Source: Minwuia sp.
GTDB lineage: Bacteria; Pseudomonadota; Alphaproteobacteria; Minwuiales; Minwuiaceae
Direction of reading: 5' to 3'
Length of the DNA: 64,000 nucleotides
Assembly (NCBI GenBank): GCA_029210175.1
Contig: JARGPL010000027.1
Coordinates: 233,922-297,921 of the forward strand
The position numbers and the translations under genes were made by a program. Under the pieces are notes generated by a model. It was not told the DNA's origin and did no database searches. It was given only the letters and a program-made list of their open reading frames with translations. Positions 26,659-36,313 of the stretch are shown here, piece by piece; within the stretch, counting starts at the first letter, position 1; every line of letters begins with the position of its first letter.

Positions 26659-28017
26659 TCAGACCTTATAGGGGCCCAATTCGCCACCGAAGATGCCCGG
26701 GTCATAGGTGACCTGAGACGCCGGAACTTCCTGCACAACCTCGAGAAGGTCGAACTGGCTGCTCGGGTTCTCGTTACCACGCACGACCAGCACGTCCTTG
26801 AAGCACTGGTGATCCTCGGCGCGGTAGAGGGTCTTGCCATTACCCATTCCGTCAAATTCAAAGCCTTCCAGCGCCATGATGACCTCAGGCGGGTAGAAGG
26901 TGCCGGCACGTGCGCAGGCATCGGCATACAGGATCGTCTGCACGTAGCAGGTGTGTGCAGCCTGCGACGGCGGGAAGCCGTATTCCTGACCGAAGGACTT
27001 CACGAAGGCCTGCGAACCGGCATCCGACAGCGACCAGTTCCAGTTGGTCGTGCCATAGATGCCCTTGATGTTCTCGCCCGCACCCTGCGCCATCAGACGC
27101 GAGTACAGCGGCACCACGATCTGGAAGTCCTTGCCGTTCACCTGCTTGTCGCGCAGGCCGAACTGAACCGCCTGGGTCAGGGAGTTGATCATGTCCTTGC
27201 CGTAATGGTTCAGGATCAGCACGTCGGCACCGGAGTTCAGCACCGGCGTGATGTACTGGGAGAAGTCACCGGCACCCAGCGGGGTCTTGACCGCGTTGAC
27301 CGTCTGCCAGCCGAGGGCTTCGGTGGTGTTCTTGATCGATTCTTCCTGCGTCCAGCCCCAGGTGTAGTCCGCTGTCAGATGGTAGGCGCGACGGTCGGTA
27401 CCCATGGTTTCCTTCAGCACCGGACCCAGCGCTGCACCGGACATGTAGGCGTTGAAGAAATGGCGGAAGCCGTAACGGCGCTTGTCCTTGCCCGTGGTGT
27501 CGTTGGAATGGGTCAGGCCGTTCATGAAGATGACGCCCATCTCCTGCGCCAGGCTCTGCTGGGCGATGGCCACGCCGGACGACGAACCGCCCGAATACAT
27601 GATCACGCCGTCCTTTTCGATCATCCGCTTGGCGGATGCGCGGGCGGCGTCGGACTTGGTCTGCGTGTCACCCGTGACATACTCGACCTTCTTGCCCAGC
27701 ACGCCGTCACCCTTCAGCGCCAGCGGCTTCATGGTGTTCAGCATGCCGCCATCACCTTCACCGTTGATGTGCTTCACGGCCAGCTTGTAGGCACGCAGTT
27801 CGTCCGCGCCCTCATCAGCGTAGGCACCCGTCTGCGGCACGTTGAAGCCGAACTTGACGCTGCTCGCGTTGCCGGGATTGTTGCGGAATTCCTCGGCCCA
27901 GGCGTTGCGCACGAAGAACGACGGCGTGATCACGGCGCCGGCGCCCAGCGCCGTGCCTGCCTTCAGCACGCCACGGCGCGTCAGGCCACCGGTCTTGCGG
28001 TCATCAGATGTTGTCAT
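26659..28017 (-). CDS. ABC transporter substrate-binding protein, branched-chain amino-acid type
   Basis: A 452-residue periplasmic binding protein of the Peripla_BP_6 class and first gene of the liv operon. It has a Tat-type signal (LTRRGVLKAGTALGAG, residues about 13-30) and cleavage near AWA/EEFR. Then come the family strands GFNVPQTGAYADEG, and VIMYSGGSSSGVAIA in the ligand cleft. The ATG at 28017 has GGGAGGGG upstream; the longer 28053 start lacks one. A Tat signal is common in alphaproteobacterial members. It is divergent from an XRE/IrrE regulator, which probably controls it. The ligand is unknown. Confidence 0.93.
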   Translation of the reverse strand: MTTSDDRKTGGLTRRGVLKAGTALGAGAVITPSFFVRNAWAEEFRNNPGNASSVKFGFNVPQTGAYADEGADELRAYKLAVKHINGEGDGGMLNTMKPLALKGDGVLGKKVEYVTGDTQTKSDAARASAKRMIEKDGVIMYSGGSSSGVAIAQQSLAQEMGVIFMNGLTHSNDTTGKDKRRYGFRHFFNAYMSGAALGPVLKETMGTDRRAYHLTADYTWGWTQEESIKNTTEALGWQTVNAVKTPLGAGDFSQYITPVLNSGADVLILNHYGKDMINSLTQAVQFGLRDKQVNGKDFQIVVPLYSRLMAQGAGENIKGIYGTTNWNWSLSDAGSQAFVKSFGQEYGFPPSQAAHTCYVQTILYADACARAGTFYPPEVIMALEGFEFDGMGNGKTLYRAEDHQCFKDVLVVRGNENPSSQFDLLEVVQEVPASQVTYDPGIFGGELGPYKV

Positions 28018-28099
28018 GGGTTTTCCCCTCCCGAACGGGTCTTGTGGAAACATGTCCTGTTTGCCCCTGGCTCGGGGCCATGGGTTACAGGATCAGTAC

Positions 28100-28194
28100 G
28101 CCTGTCTGTAAACAGAGGCAAACAACCATTGATAATTCAGGATAATTTTGTAAATTTCTCTACGCTCGAGTGTGTATTTCTGTAAATTATTTAC
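28100..28194. promoter_or_regulatory. Divergent promoter with three TGTAAA boxes
   Basis: In the 203-bp gap between the liv operon and the regulator, TGTAAA occurs at 28107, 28149 and 28181, spaced 42 and 32 bp (about four and three helical turns). The last lies in the palindrome GTAAATTATTTAC (28182-28194); the first in the imperfect dyad GCCTGTCTGTAAACAGAGGC (28100-28119). This is a candidate operator for the XRE/IrrE regulator. Confidence 0.5.
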
Positions 28195-28220
28195 CGATTG
28201 ATCATCTGAGAGGACGCGAC

Positions 28221-29795
28221 ATGACCGTTGCAGCCCCCATTGGCATGAAAGTCAGGGCCCGTCGGAAATCACGCGGCATGACGCAGGTTGCGCTGGCCCG
28301 GCGGCTGGAGATTTCGGCGTCGTACCTGAACCTCATCGAATCGGACCGGCGGGCGGTGGGTGGCAGCCTGTTGCAGCGCATCGCCGAAGAGCTGGAGCTG
28401 GAGCTCGACGACCTGAGCGGGGACCGGGAACGGCGTCTGGTTGAACGGCTGGGCGAACTGGCTGCCGACCCGTCCATCCTGCAGCACCGCATCGACCCGG
28501 CGACCGCCAACGCCCTGGTCAGTCGCCACCCGGACTGGGCCGGTGCCCTGTTGAGCCTGTCGCGCGGCCTGCGGGACGCGGACCAGCAGATCACGGCGCT
28601 GTCCGACCGCCTCGACCAGGACCCGGCCCTGATGGAGGCGGTGCATCAGGTACTCAACAACGCCGCTGCCGTGCGCTCCACGATGGAGATCCTGTCGTCG
28701 GTGGACGACCTGCCCGATGAACAGCGCGCGCGCTTCATCGAGATCGTGCTGTCACAGAGCAGCGCGCTGTCCAGCACGGCAGAACAGCTGGTGGTTCTGT
28801 TCAGTGCCGGCAGCACCCACAACCGGTCGCTCTCTCCGGCGGAGGAAGTGGATGACTTCCTGATCCAGAACCAGAGCTACTTCCCGGCGCTGGAAGACGC
28901 GGCGCGGGACCTGCGGCGGGAAGTGCGCGCTTGCGGACAGACAATCGAAGGCGCGCTGACCGCATTCCTGCTGCAGAAGTTCGGCATCTCCGTTTTCAAC
29001 CGATCGCCCGTGGAAGCCGATCTGAGCCGATTCCGCAATCACACCCACTTCGATGCCGCAGACAAGGTCCTGACGTTCCTGGACAATGCACCGCCCCCTA
29101 CCCGTCAGTTCCAGCTTGCCCGACTGGCCAGCCAGTTGATCGCCCCGGACGCCATCGCCGAGGTCGCCGACGACGAACTGCTGACCAGCGAAGAGGCACG
29201 GGCGCGGGCGCGGGGCGCTCTGACGAGCTGGCTGGCCGCTGCGGCGCTGTTTCCCTACGAGACGTTTCTGGAGGACGCGATCCGCCACCGCTATGACGTG
29301 GAGCTGCTGCGGCAACGCTATTCCGCCAGTGTCGAGCAGATCTGCCAGCGGCTCGTATCCTTGCGCAAGCCGGGGGCGGAGGGGATCCCGTTCGGCTTTC
29401 TGCGCGCCGACCCGTCCGGCCATATCAGCAAGCGGTTTCCCATCGCCGGGTTGCCGATCCCGCGCGGCGGCAATGGCTGCCCGCTGTGGCCGCTGTATGG
29501 TGCCTTCCAGACTTCCGACCGGGTGATCCGGCAACTGGCGGAGTTTCCCAACGGCAGCCGCTATCTGTTCATCGCCCGCACCGTGCGCCACGAACCGGCA
29601 CTGTTTCATGAGGCTCCGTTCCTGCACGCGGTGATGCTGGCCTGTGATGTCGTGCATGCGGATCAGACCGTCTATGCGGATGGTCTGGATTTCGCGGCAC
29701 GGCAGATGGCGACACCTGTTGGCCCGAACTGCCGCCTGTGTGCCCGCACCAGTTGCCTGCACCGTGGCGAGGAATCGATCCTGAGTTCCCGCTGA
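28221..29795 (+). CDS. XRE-family regulator with IrrE-like and DUF2083 domains (ScfR type)
   Basis: A 524-residue regulator. It has an N-terminal Cro/C1 helix-turn-helix (about 9-65; MTQVALARRLEISASYLNLIESDRR), a middle region of helices, an IrrE/ImmA-like segment (about 230-330) in which no HExxH zinc motif is visible, and a C-terminal DUF2083 region with a Cys cluster (PVGPNCRLCARTSCLHR). Known ScfR proteins of this build bind short-chain acyl-CoA and control central carbon genes. The ATG at 28221 has GAGAGGA upstream; a start at 28170 is less likely. It is divergent from the liv operon. Confidence 0.9.
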   Translation: MTVAAPIGMKVRARRKSRGMTQVALARRLEISASYLNLIESDRRAVGGSLLQRIAEELELELDDLSGDRERRLVERLGELAADPSILQHRIDPATANALVSRHPDWAGALLSLSRGLRDADQQITALSDRLDQDPALMEAVHQVLNNAAAVRSTMEILSSVDDLPDEQRARFIEIVLSQSSALSSTAEQLVVLFSAGSTHNRSLSPAEEVDDFLIQNQSYFPALEDAARDLRREVRACGQTIEGALTAFLLQKFGISVFNRSPVEADLSRFRNHTHFDAADKVLTFLDNAPPPTRQFQLARLASQLIAPDAIAEVADDELLTSEEARARARGALTSWLAAAALFPYETFLEDAIRHRYDVELLRQRYSASVEQICQRLVSLRKPGAEGIPFGFLRADPSGHISKRFPIAGLPIPRGGNGCPLWPLYGAFQTSDRVIRQLAEFPNGSRYLFIARTVRHEPALFHEAPFLHAVMLACDVVHADQTVYADGLDFAARQMATPVGPNCRLCARTSCLHRGEESILSSR

Positions 29796-29875
29796 CCGGA
29801 ATTGCACTACACTGACCGTCAGGACGACCCTGCCGCAGATCAACGACGGCAGGGCGACGAGGGGGAGGGACCGCC

Positions 29876-30268
29876 GTGGCCAATGGTGGGACAGGCAAGC
29901 TCGGCGCGCGTATCCTGATTGCCGAGGATGAGCCGAATATCGTGGAACTGCTGACCTTCGTCCTGCAACGGGCGGGGTGCGAGATCCGTTCGGTCAGCGA
30001 CGGCGAAGCCGCGATTGCCGAGATCCGACGGGACCCGCCGGATGTGTTGCTGCTGGATCTCATGCTGCCCAGGAAGGACGGCTATGAAGTGTTGAAGGCC
30101 GTGCGCGGCAGCGCCACCCATGCTGCCCTGCCCGTGGTCATGCTGACGGCAAAGGGTCAGGAAAAGGACCGCAAGGTTGCTGAATCGCTGGGCGTGGATG
30201 TCTTCATCACCAAGCCGTTTTCCAATCAGGAAGTCGTCGACAGTGTCCTGAAACTGGCGCGCACCTGA
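29876..30268 (+). CDS. Single-domain response regulator (CheY-like)
   Basis: A 130-residue receiver domain with no output domain. It has the acidic pair (AEDEPN), the phospho-acceptor Asp in LLLDLMLPRKDGYE (about residue 62), the Thr in VVMLTAKG and the Lys in FITKPFSNQE. It starts with GTG 5 bases after GGGGGAGGGA. It lies upstream of the small membrane protein and the symporter-type kinase on the same strand with short gaps, so that kinase is its likely partner. Confidence 0.93.
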   Translation: MANGGTGKLGARILIAEDEPNIVELLTFVLQRAGCEIRSVSDGEAAIAEIRRDPPDVLLLDLMLPRKDGYEVLKAVRGSATHAALPVVMLTAKGQEKDRKVAESLGVDVFITKPFSNQEVVDSVLKLART

Positions 30269-30284
30269 TGCGGGGGCCGATCTG

Positions 30285-30557
30285 ATGCCCCGCCAGAAAC
30301 TGCGCGACGCCGCCTTCATCCTGCCGTTCTTCGGGCTGATCCTGATCATGCCCCCCTTTGTCGATATCTTCTTCAGCACCCGGTTGCTCGGCGGGATCCC
30401 CGGCATCCTGCTGTATATCTTCGGCGTCTGGACCATGCTGATCGTGCTGGGCGCCATCCTGTCGCGTCGCCTGATCACGGATGGCGATGCCGCCGAAACG
30501 CCGCCGCGCCCGATGCAGCCGCCACCGCAGCAGGAGCGCCCCGATGCTGACCGCTGA
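30285..30557 (+). CDS. Small two-helix membrane protein, partner of symporter-type kinase
   Basis: A 90-residue protein with two hydrophobic helices (about 10-28 and 38-60), an Arg-Arg cap and a Pro/Gln-rich tail. The layout (LLGGIPGILLYIFGVW then SRRL) resembles small subunits encoded beside Na+/solute symporters, such as DUF3311 and DUF4212 proteins, but I cannot assign one. It overlaps the kinase start by 14 bp, so the two are translationally coupled. Confidence 0.75.
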   Translation: MPRQKLRDAAFILPFFGLILIMPPFVDIFFSTRLLGGIPGILLYIFGVWTMLIVLGAILSRRLITDGDAAETPPRPMQPPPQQERPDADR

Positions 30558-33246
30558 TGTGGTCGTCACGATTGCGCTCTGCTACGTCGGACTGCTGTTC
30601 CTGCTGGCGTTCCTGAGCGACCGCTGGAGCCGCCGCGGCAACAACTGGATCCGCAATTCGCCCCTGCTCTACACCCTGTCGATCTCGGTCTACTGCACGT
30701 CCTGGACATTCTATGGTGCCGTGGGGTCGGCGGCCCGCAACGGGCTGGAGTTCATCACCATCTATCTCGGCCCGACGCTCGTCTTCCTTGGCTGGTGGTA
30801 TCTGCTGCGAAAACTGGTGCGGATCGGCCATGTGAACCGCATTTCCTCCATCGCCGATCTGATTTCCTCCCGCTATGGCAAGAGCAACACGCTTGCGGTC
30901 ATCGTGACCCTGATCGCGGTGATCGGCACCACGCCCTACATCGCGCTGCAACTGAAGGCGGTGACCACCAGTTTCGAAGTGGTGAGCGGCGGTCGCGGTG
31001 ACCTGCTGGGCAATCTTTCCGGCGACGGCACCGGGTTCGATGCAGCCCTGTGGGTGGCAGTCGGCATGGCGCTGTTCACCATCCTGTTCGGCACCCGCAA
31101 CCTGGACGCCAACGAACAGCATCCGGGCGTGGTCGCGGCCATTGCGTTCGAAGCGCTGGTGAAGCTGCTGGCGCTGCTGCTGGTGGGGCTTTACGTCGTC
31201 TTCTCCTTCGGCGGGCTGGAGAACCTGTTTTCCGAGGAAATGAGCAAGCGCTTGCTGGAACGCGAGAACGTCTTCGGCAGCCGCTGGGCCGTGCTGACGT
31301 TCCTGTCCGCCACCGCCATCATCTGCCTGCCACGGGAATTTCAGGTCACGGTGGTGGAGAATGCCCGCGAATCGCATCTGCGTACCGCCGGGTGGCTGTT
31401 CCCTGCCTACCTGCTGCTGATCTGCCTGTTCGTTCTGCCCATCGCCGCCGCGGGTCTCACCCGCCTGCCGGAGGGGGCAAACCCGGACATGTTCGTGCTG
31501 ACCGTGCCGATGGCAGGCAACCAGGAAATGCTGGCCCTGTTCGCCTTCATCGGCGGCTTTTCGTCGGCCACATCAATGGTGATCGTTGCCTGCATCGCGC
31601 TGTCGATCATGATCTCCAACCACATCGTCATGCCCGTTGTCCTGCGGCTGCGCTGGCTCGGCCTGTATGACAGTGGCGATCTGAAGACGCTGGTGCTGTT
31701 CAGCCGCCGGTTCTCCATCCTGCTGATCCTGTTTCTCGGCCTGCTGTATTACCGCCTCAGCGCGCAGACCGAAGCACTCGCCGCAATGGGCCTGATCGCC
31801 TTCGCCGGCGTCGCGCAGTTCCTGCCCAGCCTGCTGGCGGGCCTTTACTGGCGGCAGGCGACGGCCAGAGGCGCCAAGCTGGGGCTGATCGCCGGCGTGC
31901 TGCTCTGGGCCTATACACTGCTGCTGCCCAGTCTGGCGGAAGATGGGACGTTCTTTGCCGACACCATCGCGCACGGCCTGTTCGGATTGGAAATGCTGCG
32001 CCCGGAAGCCTTGTTCGGCCTGACCGGTTTCGACCCGCTGGTACATGCGATTGTCTGGAGCCTGACCGCCAACACCGCCCTGCTGATCGCCGGGTCGCTC
32101 TTCAGCGAGATGGCACCACTGGAACGATTGCAGAGCGCGCTGTTCGTGGACGCATTCCGCAATGCGCCGGGCGACGAATCCCGCGCGCTCGTCCGCTCCG
32201 CCGCCATCGATGATCTGCGCCTGCTGTCGCGGCGAATCCTGGGCAGCGACAAGGCGGACCGGCTGTTCCTGGACTTCGCCCAGCGACAGGGGCGCGACGA
32301 CGGTGTGCCCGTGGCTGACAATGCCTTCATCACCCATCTCGAACGACAGATCGGCGGCAACGTGGGCGCGGCATCCGCCCGTGTGATGATCTCGGAGGTC
32401 GTATCGGGGGAGACCATCAGCTTCGACGAAATCATCCGCATGGTCGATGAGACCCAGCAGGTCATCGAATACAGCCAGGCACTGGAGGCCAATTCCCGCA
32501 CCCTGCATCAGACTGCTGCCCAGTTGCGGCAAGCGAATCAGCGGCTGATGCGGCTGGATAACGAGAAGGATGATTTCCTCAGCCAGGTGAGCCATGAACT
32601 GCGCACCCCCATGACCTCCATCCGGTCCTTCGCCGAGGCCCTGCTGAAAGCCGATGAGATGCCGGCGGCGCAGGCCAAGCGCTTCATGGGCATCATCCAT
32701 GACGAAAGCCTGCGGCTCACCAGCCTGCTTGACGACATCCTGGACCTCAGCCATCTGGAAAGCGGGGAGGTTCGCTGGCAGGTCGAGCACCTGGACCCGG
32801 AAAGCGCCGTCACCAATGCCATTGCCGCCTGTGAAGGACTGGCGACGGAAACCGGTGTTGTCATCACCTGCACGCCATCCGCCGCCGGACCGGTGGTCGA
32901 GGGCAACCGGGACCGGTTGAGCCAGATCCTGATCAACCTGATTTCCAACGCCATCAAGTACAATGATTCCCCCGACCCCCGGGTCCATGTGGCCTGCGAA
33001 GTCCATTCGGACGGCTGGCAGGTGCATGTCCGCGACAATGGTCCCGGCGCCGGCGACGTGGAGCCCGATCAGCTGTTTTCCAAGTTTGCGCGTGGCTGGC
33101 GGCAGATTGCCAAGGGACGGTCCGGCACTGGCCTGGGGCTGGCCATCAGCGCCGAGATCGCCAGACGCCACGGCGGCGAACTCGCCCTGACCGAGACGTC
33201 CGACAATGGCAGCTGCTTCACCCTCACCCTCCCCCTCGCGCCATAG
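30544..33246 (+). CDS. Histidine kinase with sodium:solute symporter sensor domain (CbrA/CrbS-like)
   Basis: A 900-residue membrane kinase. Residues about 1-480 form a 13-helix SSS-like domain (YTLSISVYCTSWTFYGAVGSAA near the start, SSATSMVIVACIALSIM mid-way). A linker and coiled coil follow, then HisKA with the phosphoacceptor in SHELRTPM (about 683), and an ATPase domain with LINLISNAIKYN, DNGPGAG and GTGLGLAIS. No PAS or receiver domain is visible. Relatives CbrA and CrbS sense amino acids or acetate. The ATG at 30544 overlaps the small membrane gene; the 30481 start lies deep inside it. Confidence 0.93.
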   Translation: MLTADVVVTIALCYVGLLFLLAFLSDRWSRRGNNWIRNSPLLYTLSISVYCTSWTFYGAVGSAARNGLEFITIYLGPTLVFLGWWYLLRKLVRIGHVNRISSIADLISSRYGKSNTLAVIVTLIAVIGTTPYIALQLKAVTTSFEVVSGGRGDLLGNLSGDGTGFDAALWVAVGMALFTILFGTRNLDANEQHPGVVAAIAFEALVKLLALLLVGLYVVFSFGGLENLFSEEMSKRLLERENVFGSRWAVLTFLSATAIICLPREFQVTVVENARESHLRTAGWLFPAYLLLICLFVLPIAAAGLTRLPEGANPDMFVLTVPMAGNQEMLALFAFIGGFSSATSMVIVACIALSIMISNHIVMPVVLRLRWLGLYDSGDLKTLVLFSRRFSILLILFLGLLYYRLSAQTEALAAMGLIAFAGVAQFLPSLLAGLYWRQATARGAKLGLIAGVLLWAYTLLLPSLAEDGTFFADTIAHGLFGLEMLRPEALFGLTGFDPLVHAIVWSLTANTALLIAGSLFSEMAPLERLQSALFVDAFRNAPGDESRALVRSAAIDDLRLLSRRILGSDKADRLFLDFAQRQGRDDGVPVADNAFITHLERQIGGNVGAASARVMISEVVSGETISFDEIIRMVDETQQVIEYSQALEANSRTLHQTAAQLRQANQRLMRLDNEKDDFLSQVSHELRTPMTSIRSFAEALLKADEMPAAQAKRFMGIIHDESLRLTSLLDDILDLSHLESGEVRWQVEHLDPESAVTNAIAACEGLATETGVVITCTPSAAGPVVEGNRDRLSQILINLISNAIKYNDSPDPRVHVACEVHSDGWQVHVRDNGPGAGDVEPDQLFSKFARGWRQIAKGRSGTGLGLAISAEIARRHGGELALTETSDNGSCFTLTLPLAP

Positions 33247-33365
33247 CGGGGGCCGCGGAACAAACCCAGCGGGAAGCCGACGCCGCGTAGCTTTCGCCAA
33301 CGGCGCACGGGAACGAAACAGGACGCACGCGTCACCACCAGATCGGCTTCGCCGCTCACCCCCTG

Positions 33366-33406
33366 CCCTTCCCTTCCAGTCCCCCGGTCGAGGGGGAAGG
33401 GAAGGG
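33366..33406 (-). terminator. Stem-loop between the kinase and clpB genes
   Basis: A polypurine/polypyrimidine hairpin, CTTCCCTTCC...CCCCC with GGGGGAAGGGAAG, lies between the convergent kinase and clpB genes. No T-run follows, so its role as terminator is uncertain. Confidence 0.45.
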
Positions 33407-33423
33407 AGAGCGAAGGGCTGGAG

Positions 33424-36018
33424 TCAGGCGGCTTGCACGGCCTTTGCCTCGTCGAACGTCAGACCATCCGGCCCGCCGCTGACATGCACGGTCGTGCCAT
33501 CCGCGATCTGTCCGGCGAGGATGCGTTCCGCCAGGGCGTTCTGCAGTTCCCGCTGGATCACCCGCTTCAGCGGCCGGGCACCATAGACCGGGTCGTAACC
33601 TGCCTCCGCCAGCCAGTCGTGGGCACCGGAATCCAGTTCCAGTTCGATCTTCCGCTCCGCCAGCAGCTTCCGCAGGTGGCGCAGCTGAATGTCGACGATG
33701 CCGCCCATGTGGGCGCGTGCAAGGCGGTGGAACAGGATGATCTCGTCCAGCCGGTTGACGAACTCGGGCCGGAAGTGATCCCGCACCGCCTTCATCACCT
33801 GTGCCTCGGCCAGCGCGACATCATCGTCGGCATCCAGCGCGGCCAGATGTTCGCTGCCCAGGTTGGAGGTCATGATGATCAGCGTGTTGCGGAAATCCAC
33901 GGTGCGCCCCTGCCCATCCGTCAGGCGACCGTCATCCAGCACCTGCAACAGGACGTTGAAGACATCCGGATGCGCCTTCTCGACCTCATCGAACAGGATC
34001 ACCTGATACGGCCTGCGCCGCACGGCCTCCGTCAGGGCACCGCCCTCGTCGTAGCCGACATAGCCCGGCGGGGCACCGATCATGCGGGCGACCGCATGCT
34101 TCTCCATGTATTCGGACATGTCGATGCGAACCATCGCCTGATCGTCGTCGAACATGAACTCGGCCAGGGCCTTGGTCAGTTCGGTCTTGCCGACACCGGT
34201 CGGGCCGAGGAACAGGAAGGAACCGATGGGCCGATTCGGATCCTGCAGACCTGCGCGGGACCGGCGGACGGCGTGGGCAACGGCGGTGATGGCCTCTTCC
34301 TGGCCGATCACACGCTCCCCGATCTTCTTCTCCATCTGCAACAGCTTCTCGCGCTCACCGGCCAGCATCTTCTCGACCGGCACCCCGGTCCAGCGGCTGA
34401 CGATGATGGCGATATCCTCATCAGTCACGGATTCGCGAACACCTGCCGGAGCACACTTGCCTTCGGCTTCCGACAGCTTCCGCTCCAGATCCGGGATCAG
34501 GCCATAGGTCAGCTCACCGGCGCGGGCCAGGTCGCCGCGACGCTTCGCATCTTCCACATCGTTGCGGGCGCGATCCAGCTCTTCCTTGACGTGCTGCGCC
34601 TCGCCCAGCTTGTCCTTCGCGGCCTGCCAGCGCGCGGTCTGTGCCCGGCTCTGCTCTTCCAGATCGGCCAGTTCGGTCTCCAGCTTCTGCAACCGGTCGC
34701 GGGATGCCTGATCATCTTCCTTCGTCAGGGCCTCACGCTCGATCTTCAGCTGGATCGCGCGCCGGTCGATCAGTTCCAGTTCCTCGGGCTTGGAATCGAC
34801 CTGCATGCGCACGCGGCTCGCCGCCTCATCCACCAGATCGATGGCCTTGTCGGGCAGGAACCGGTCGGTGATGTAGCGGTTGGACAGGGTTGCCGCCGTC
34901 ACGATGGCCGTGTCGGAGATGCGCACCCCGTGATGCACCTCGTACTTCTCCTTCAGGCCACGCAGGATGGAAATCGTGTCCTCCACCGTCGGCTCCGCCA
35001 CGAACACCGGCTGGAACCGGCGTGCCAGGGCGGCATCCTTCTCGATATGCTTGCGGTATTCGTCCAGTGTGGTCGCGCCCATGCAATGCAGCTCACCGCG
35101 CGCCAGGGCGGGCTTCAGCAGGTTCGACGCGTCCATCGCGCCATCCGCCTTGCCCGCACCGACCAGGGTGTGCAGCTCATCAATGAACAGCACGATCTCG
35201 CCGGCGGCGGACTGGACTTCCTCCAGCACCGCCTTCATGCGTTCCTCGAACTCTCCGCGATACTTGGCACCGGCGATCATGGCCCCCAGGTCGAGGACCA
35301 GCAGCCGCTTGTTCTTCAGGCTTTCCGGCACGTCGCTGTCGACAATGCGCCGGGCCAGCCCTTCGGCAATCGCGGTCTTGCCGACACCGGGTTCACCGAT
35401 CAGCACGGGGTTGTTCTTGGTTCGGCGCGACAGCACCTGAATGGCGCGACGGATCTCGTCATCGCGGCCGATCACCGGGTCCAGCTTGCCTTCACGCGCC
35501 GCTTCCGTCAGGTCACGGGCATAGCGTTTCAGGGCGTCGTAGCCATCCTCGGCCGACGCGCTGTCTGCGGTGCGGCCCTTGCGCATGTCATTGATCGCCG
35601 TGTTCAGCGCCTGCGGGGCAACCGCAGCAGCGCTCAGGATCTTCGATGCCTCGGCGTCGGTGGCCATGGCCAGCGCCAGCAACAACATTTCTGCGGTAAC
35701 GAACTTGTCGCCCGCCTTCGTCGCCAGCTGCTCGGCCTGTTCGAACACCCGCGCCAGTTCCGGTGCCAGATAGATCTGGCCGGCCCCCGCACCTTCAACC
35801 CTGGGCAGCTTGCCCAGCGCCACTTCGGTCTGCAGCAATGCCTGCTTGGCGTCGCCCCCTGCCGCGGCGATCAGCGTCGCCGCCATGCCTTCCTCATCAT
35901 CCAGAAGGACCTTCAGCAGGTGTTCGGTGGTGAAACGCTGATGGCCGGACCTGACGGCCAGCCCCTGGGCGCTTTGCAGAAAGCCGCGTGCCCGCTCGGT
36001 ATATTTCTCGAAGTCCAT
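33424..36018 (-). CDS. clpB: ATP-dependent chaperone ClpB
   Basis: An 864-residue Hsp100 disaggregase, the standard size. It has an N domain (about 1-145), AAA-1 with GEPGVGKT and the arginine-finger region, a long coiled-coil middle domain (about 410-530), and AAA-2 with GPTGVGKT and [11 protein letters not shown]. It works with DnaK to rescue aggregated proteins. There is no IGF loop for ClpP, as expected. It is monocistronic and divergent from the MOSC gene. No clear heat-shock sigma-32 promoter was seen in the 295-bp upstream gap. Confidence 0.98.
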   Translation of the reverse strand: MDFEKYTERARGFLQSAQGLAVRSGHQRFTTEHLLKVLLDDEEGMAATLIAAAGGDAKQALLQTEVALGKLPRVEGAGAGQIYLAPELARVFEQAEQLATKAGDKFVTAEMLLLALAMATDAEASKILSAAAVAPQALNTAINDMRKGRTADSASAEDGYDALKRYARDLTEAAREGKLDPVIGRDDEIRRAIQVLSRRTKNNPVLIGEPGVGKTAIAEGLARRIVDSDVPESLKNKRLLVLDLGAMIAGAKYRGEFEERMKAVLEEVQSAAGEIVLFIDELHTLVGAGKADGAMDASNLLKPALARGELHCMGATTLDEYRKHIEKDAALARRFQPVFVAEPTVEDTISILRGLKEKYEVHHGVRISDTAIVTAATLSNRYITDRFLPDKAIDLVDEAASRVRMQVDSKPEELELIDRRAIQLKIEREALTKEDDQASRDRLQKLETELADLEEQSRAQTARWQAAKDKLGEAQHVKEELDRARNDVEDAKRRGDLARAGELTYGLIPDLERKLSEAEGKCAPAGVRESVTDEDIAIIVSRWTGVPVEKMLAGEREKLLQMEKKIGERVIGQEEAITAVAHAVRRSRAGLQDPNRPIGSFLFLGPTGVGKTELTKALAEFMFDDDQAMVRIDMSEYMEKHAVARMIGAPPGYVGYDEGGALTEAVRRRPYQVILFDEVEKAHPDVFNVLLQVLDDGRLTDGQGRTVDFRNTLIIMTSNLGSEHLAALDADDDVALAEAQVMKAVRDHFRPEFVNRLDEIILFHRLARAHMGGIVDIQLRHLRKLLAERKIELELDSGAHDWLAEAGYDPVYGARPLKRVIQRELQNALAERILAGQIADGTTVHVSGGPDGLTFDEAKAVQAA

Positions 36019-36313
36019 GGTTCCCTCATTTCCAAGCCCGCGTCCAACGCCCCATCCGGGCCCGTCATCGGCGTCTCACAAAGGTTGCCTGTCATGTGCG
36101 CGTCGCCGCGCGGTTCAGATGCCAGACCCCCACGCTGGGCTGCCTGACACCTCATATGTTGTCATTGGGCAGCACCGCCGCAAGATCGCAAAAAGCGAAA
36201 ATGCCCGACCAGCGTCCATGCGGGACGCCGCAGCCTGCCCCAGATCCGGCCGCCGGATGCAGCGGCCTGATGTGACCCTTGATCCCTGCCGCAGGGCGGG
36301 ACACTCTCTGGCC

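Noticed and set aside
33433..36147. 904-codon open frame opposite clpB
   Set aside because: ClpB is unmistakable on the minus strand; the plus frame has no recognisable motif and follows from high GC at third positions.
36019..36200. Heat-shock sigma-32 promoter for clpB
   Set aside because: A CTTGCGG and CCCAATG pair exists on the minus strand but with only 8 bases between, too short for the known spacing.
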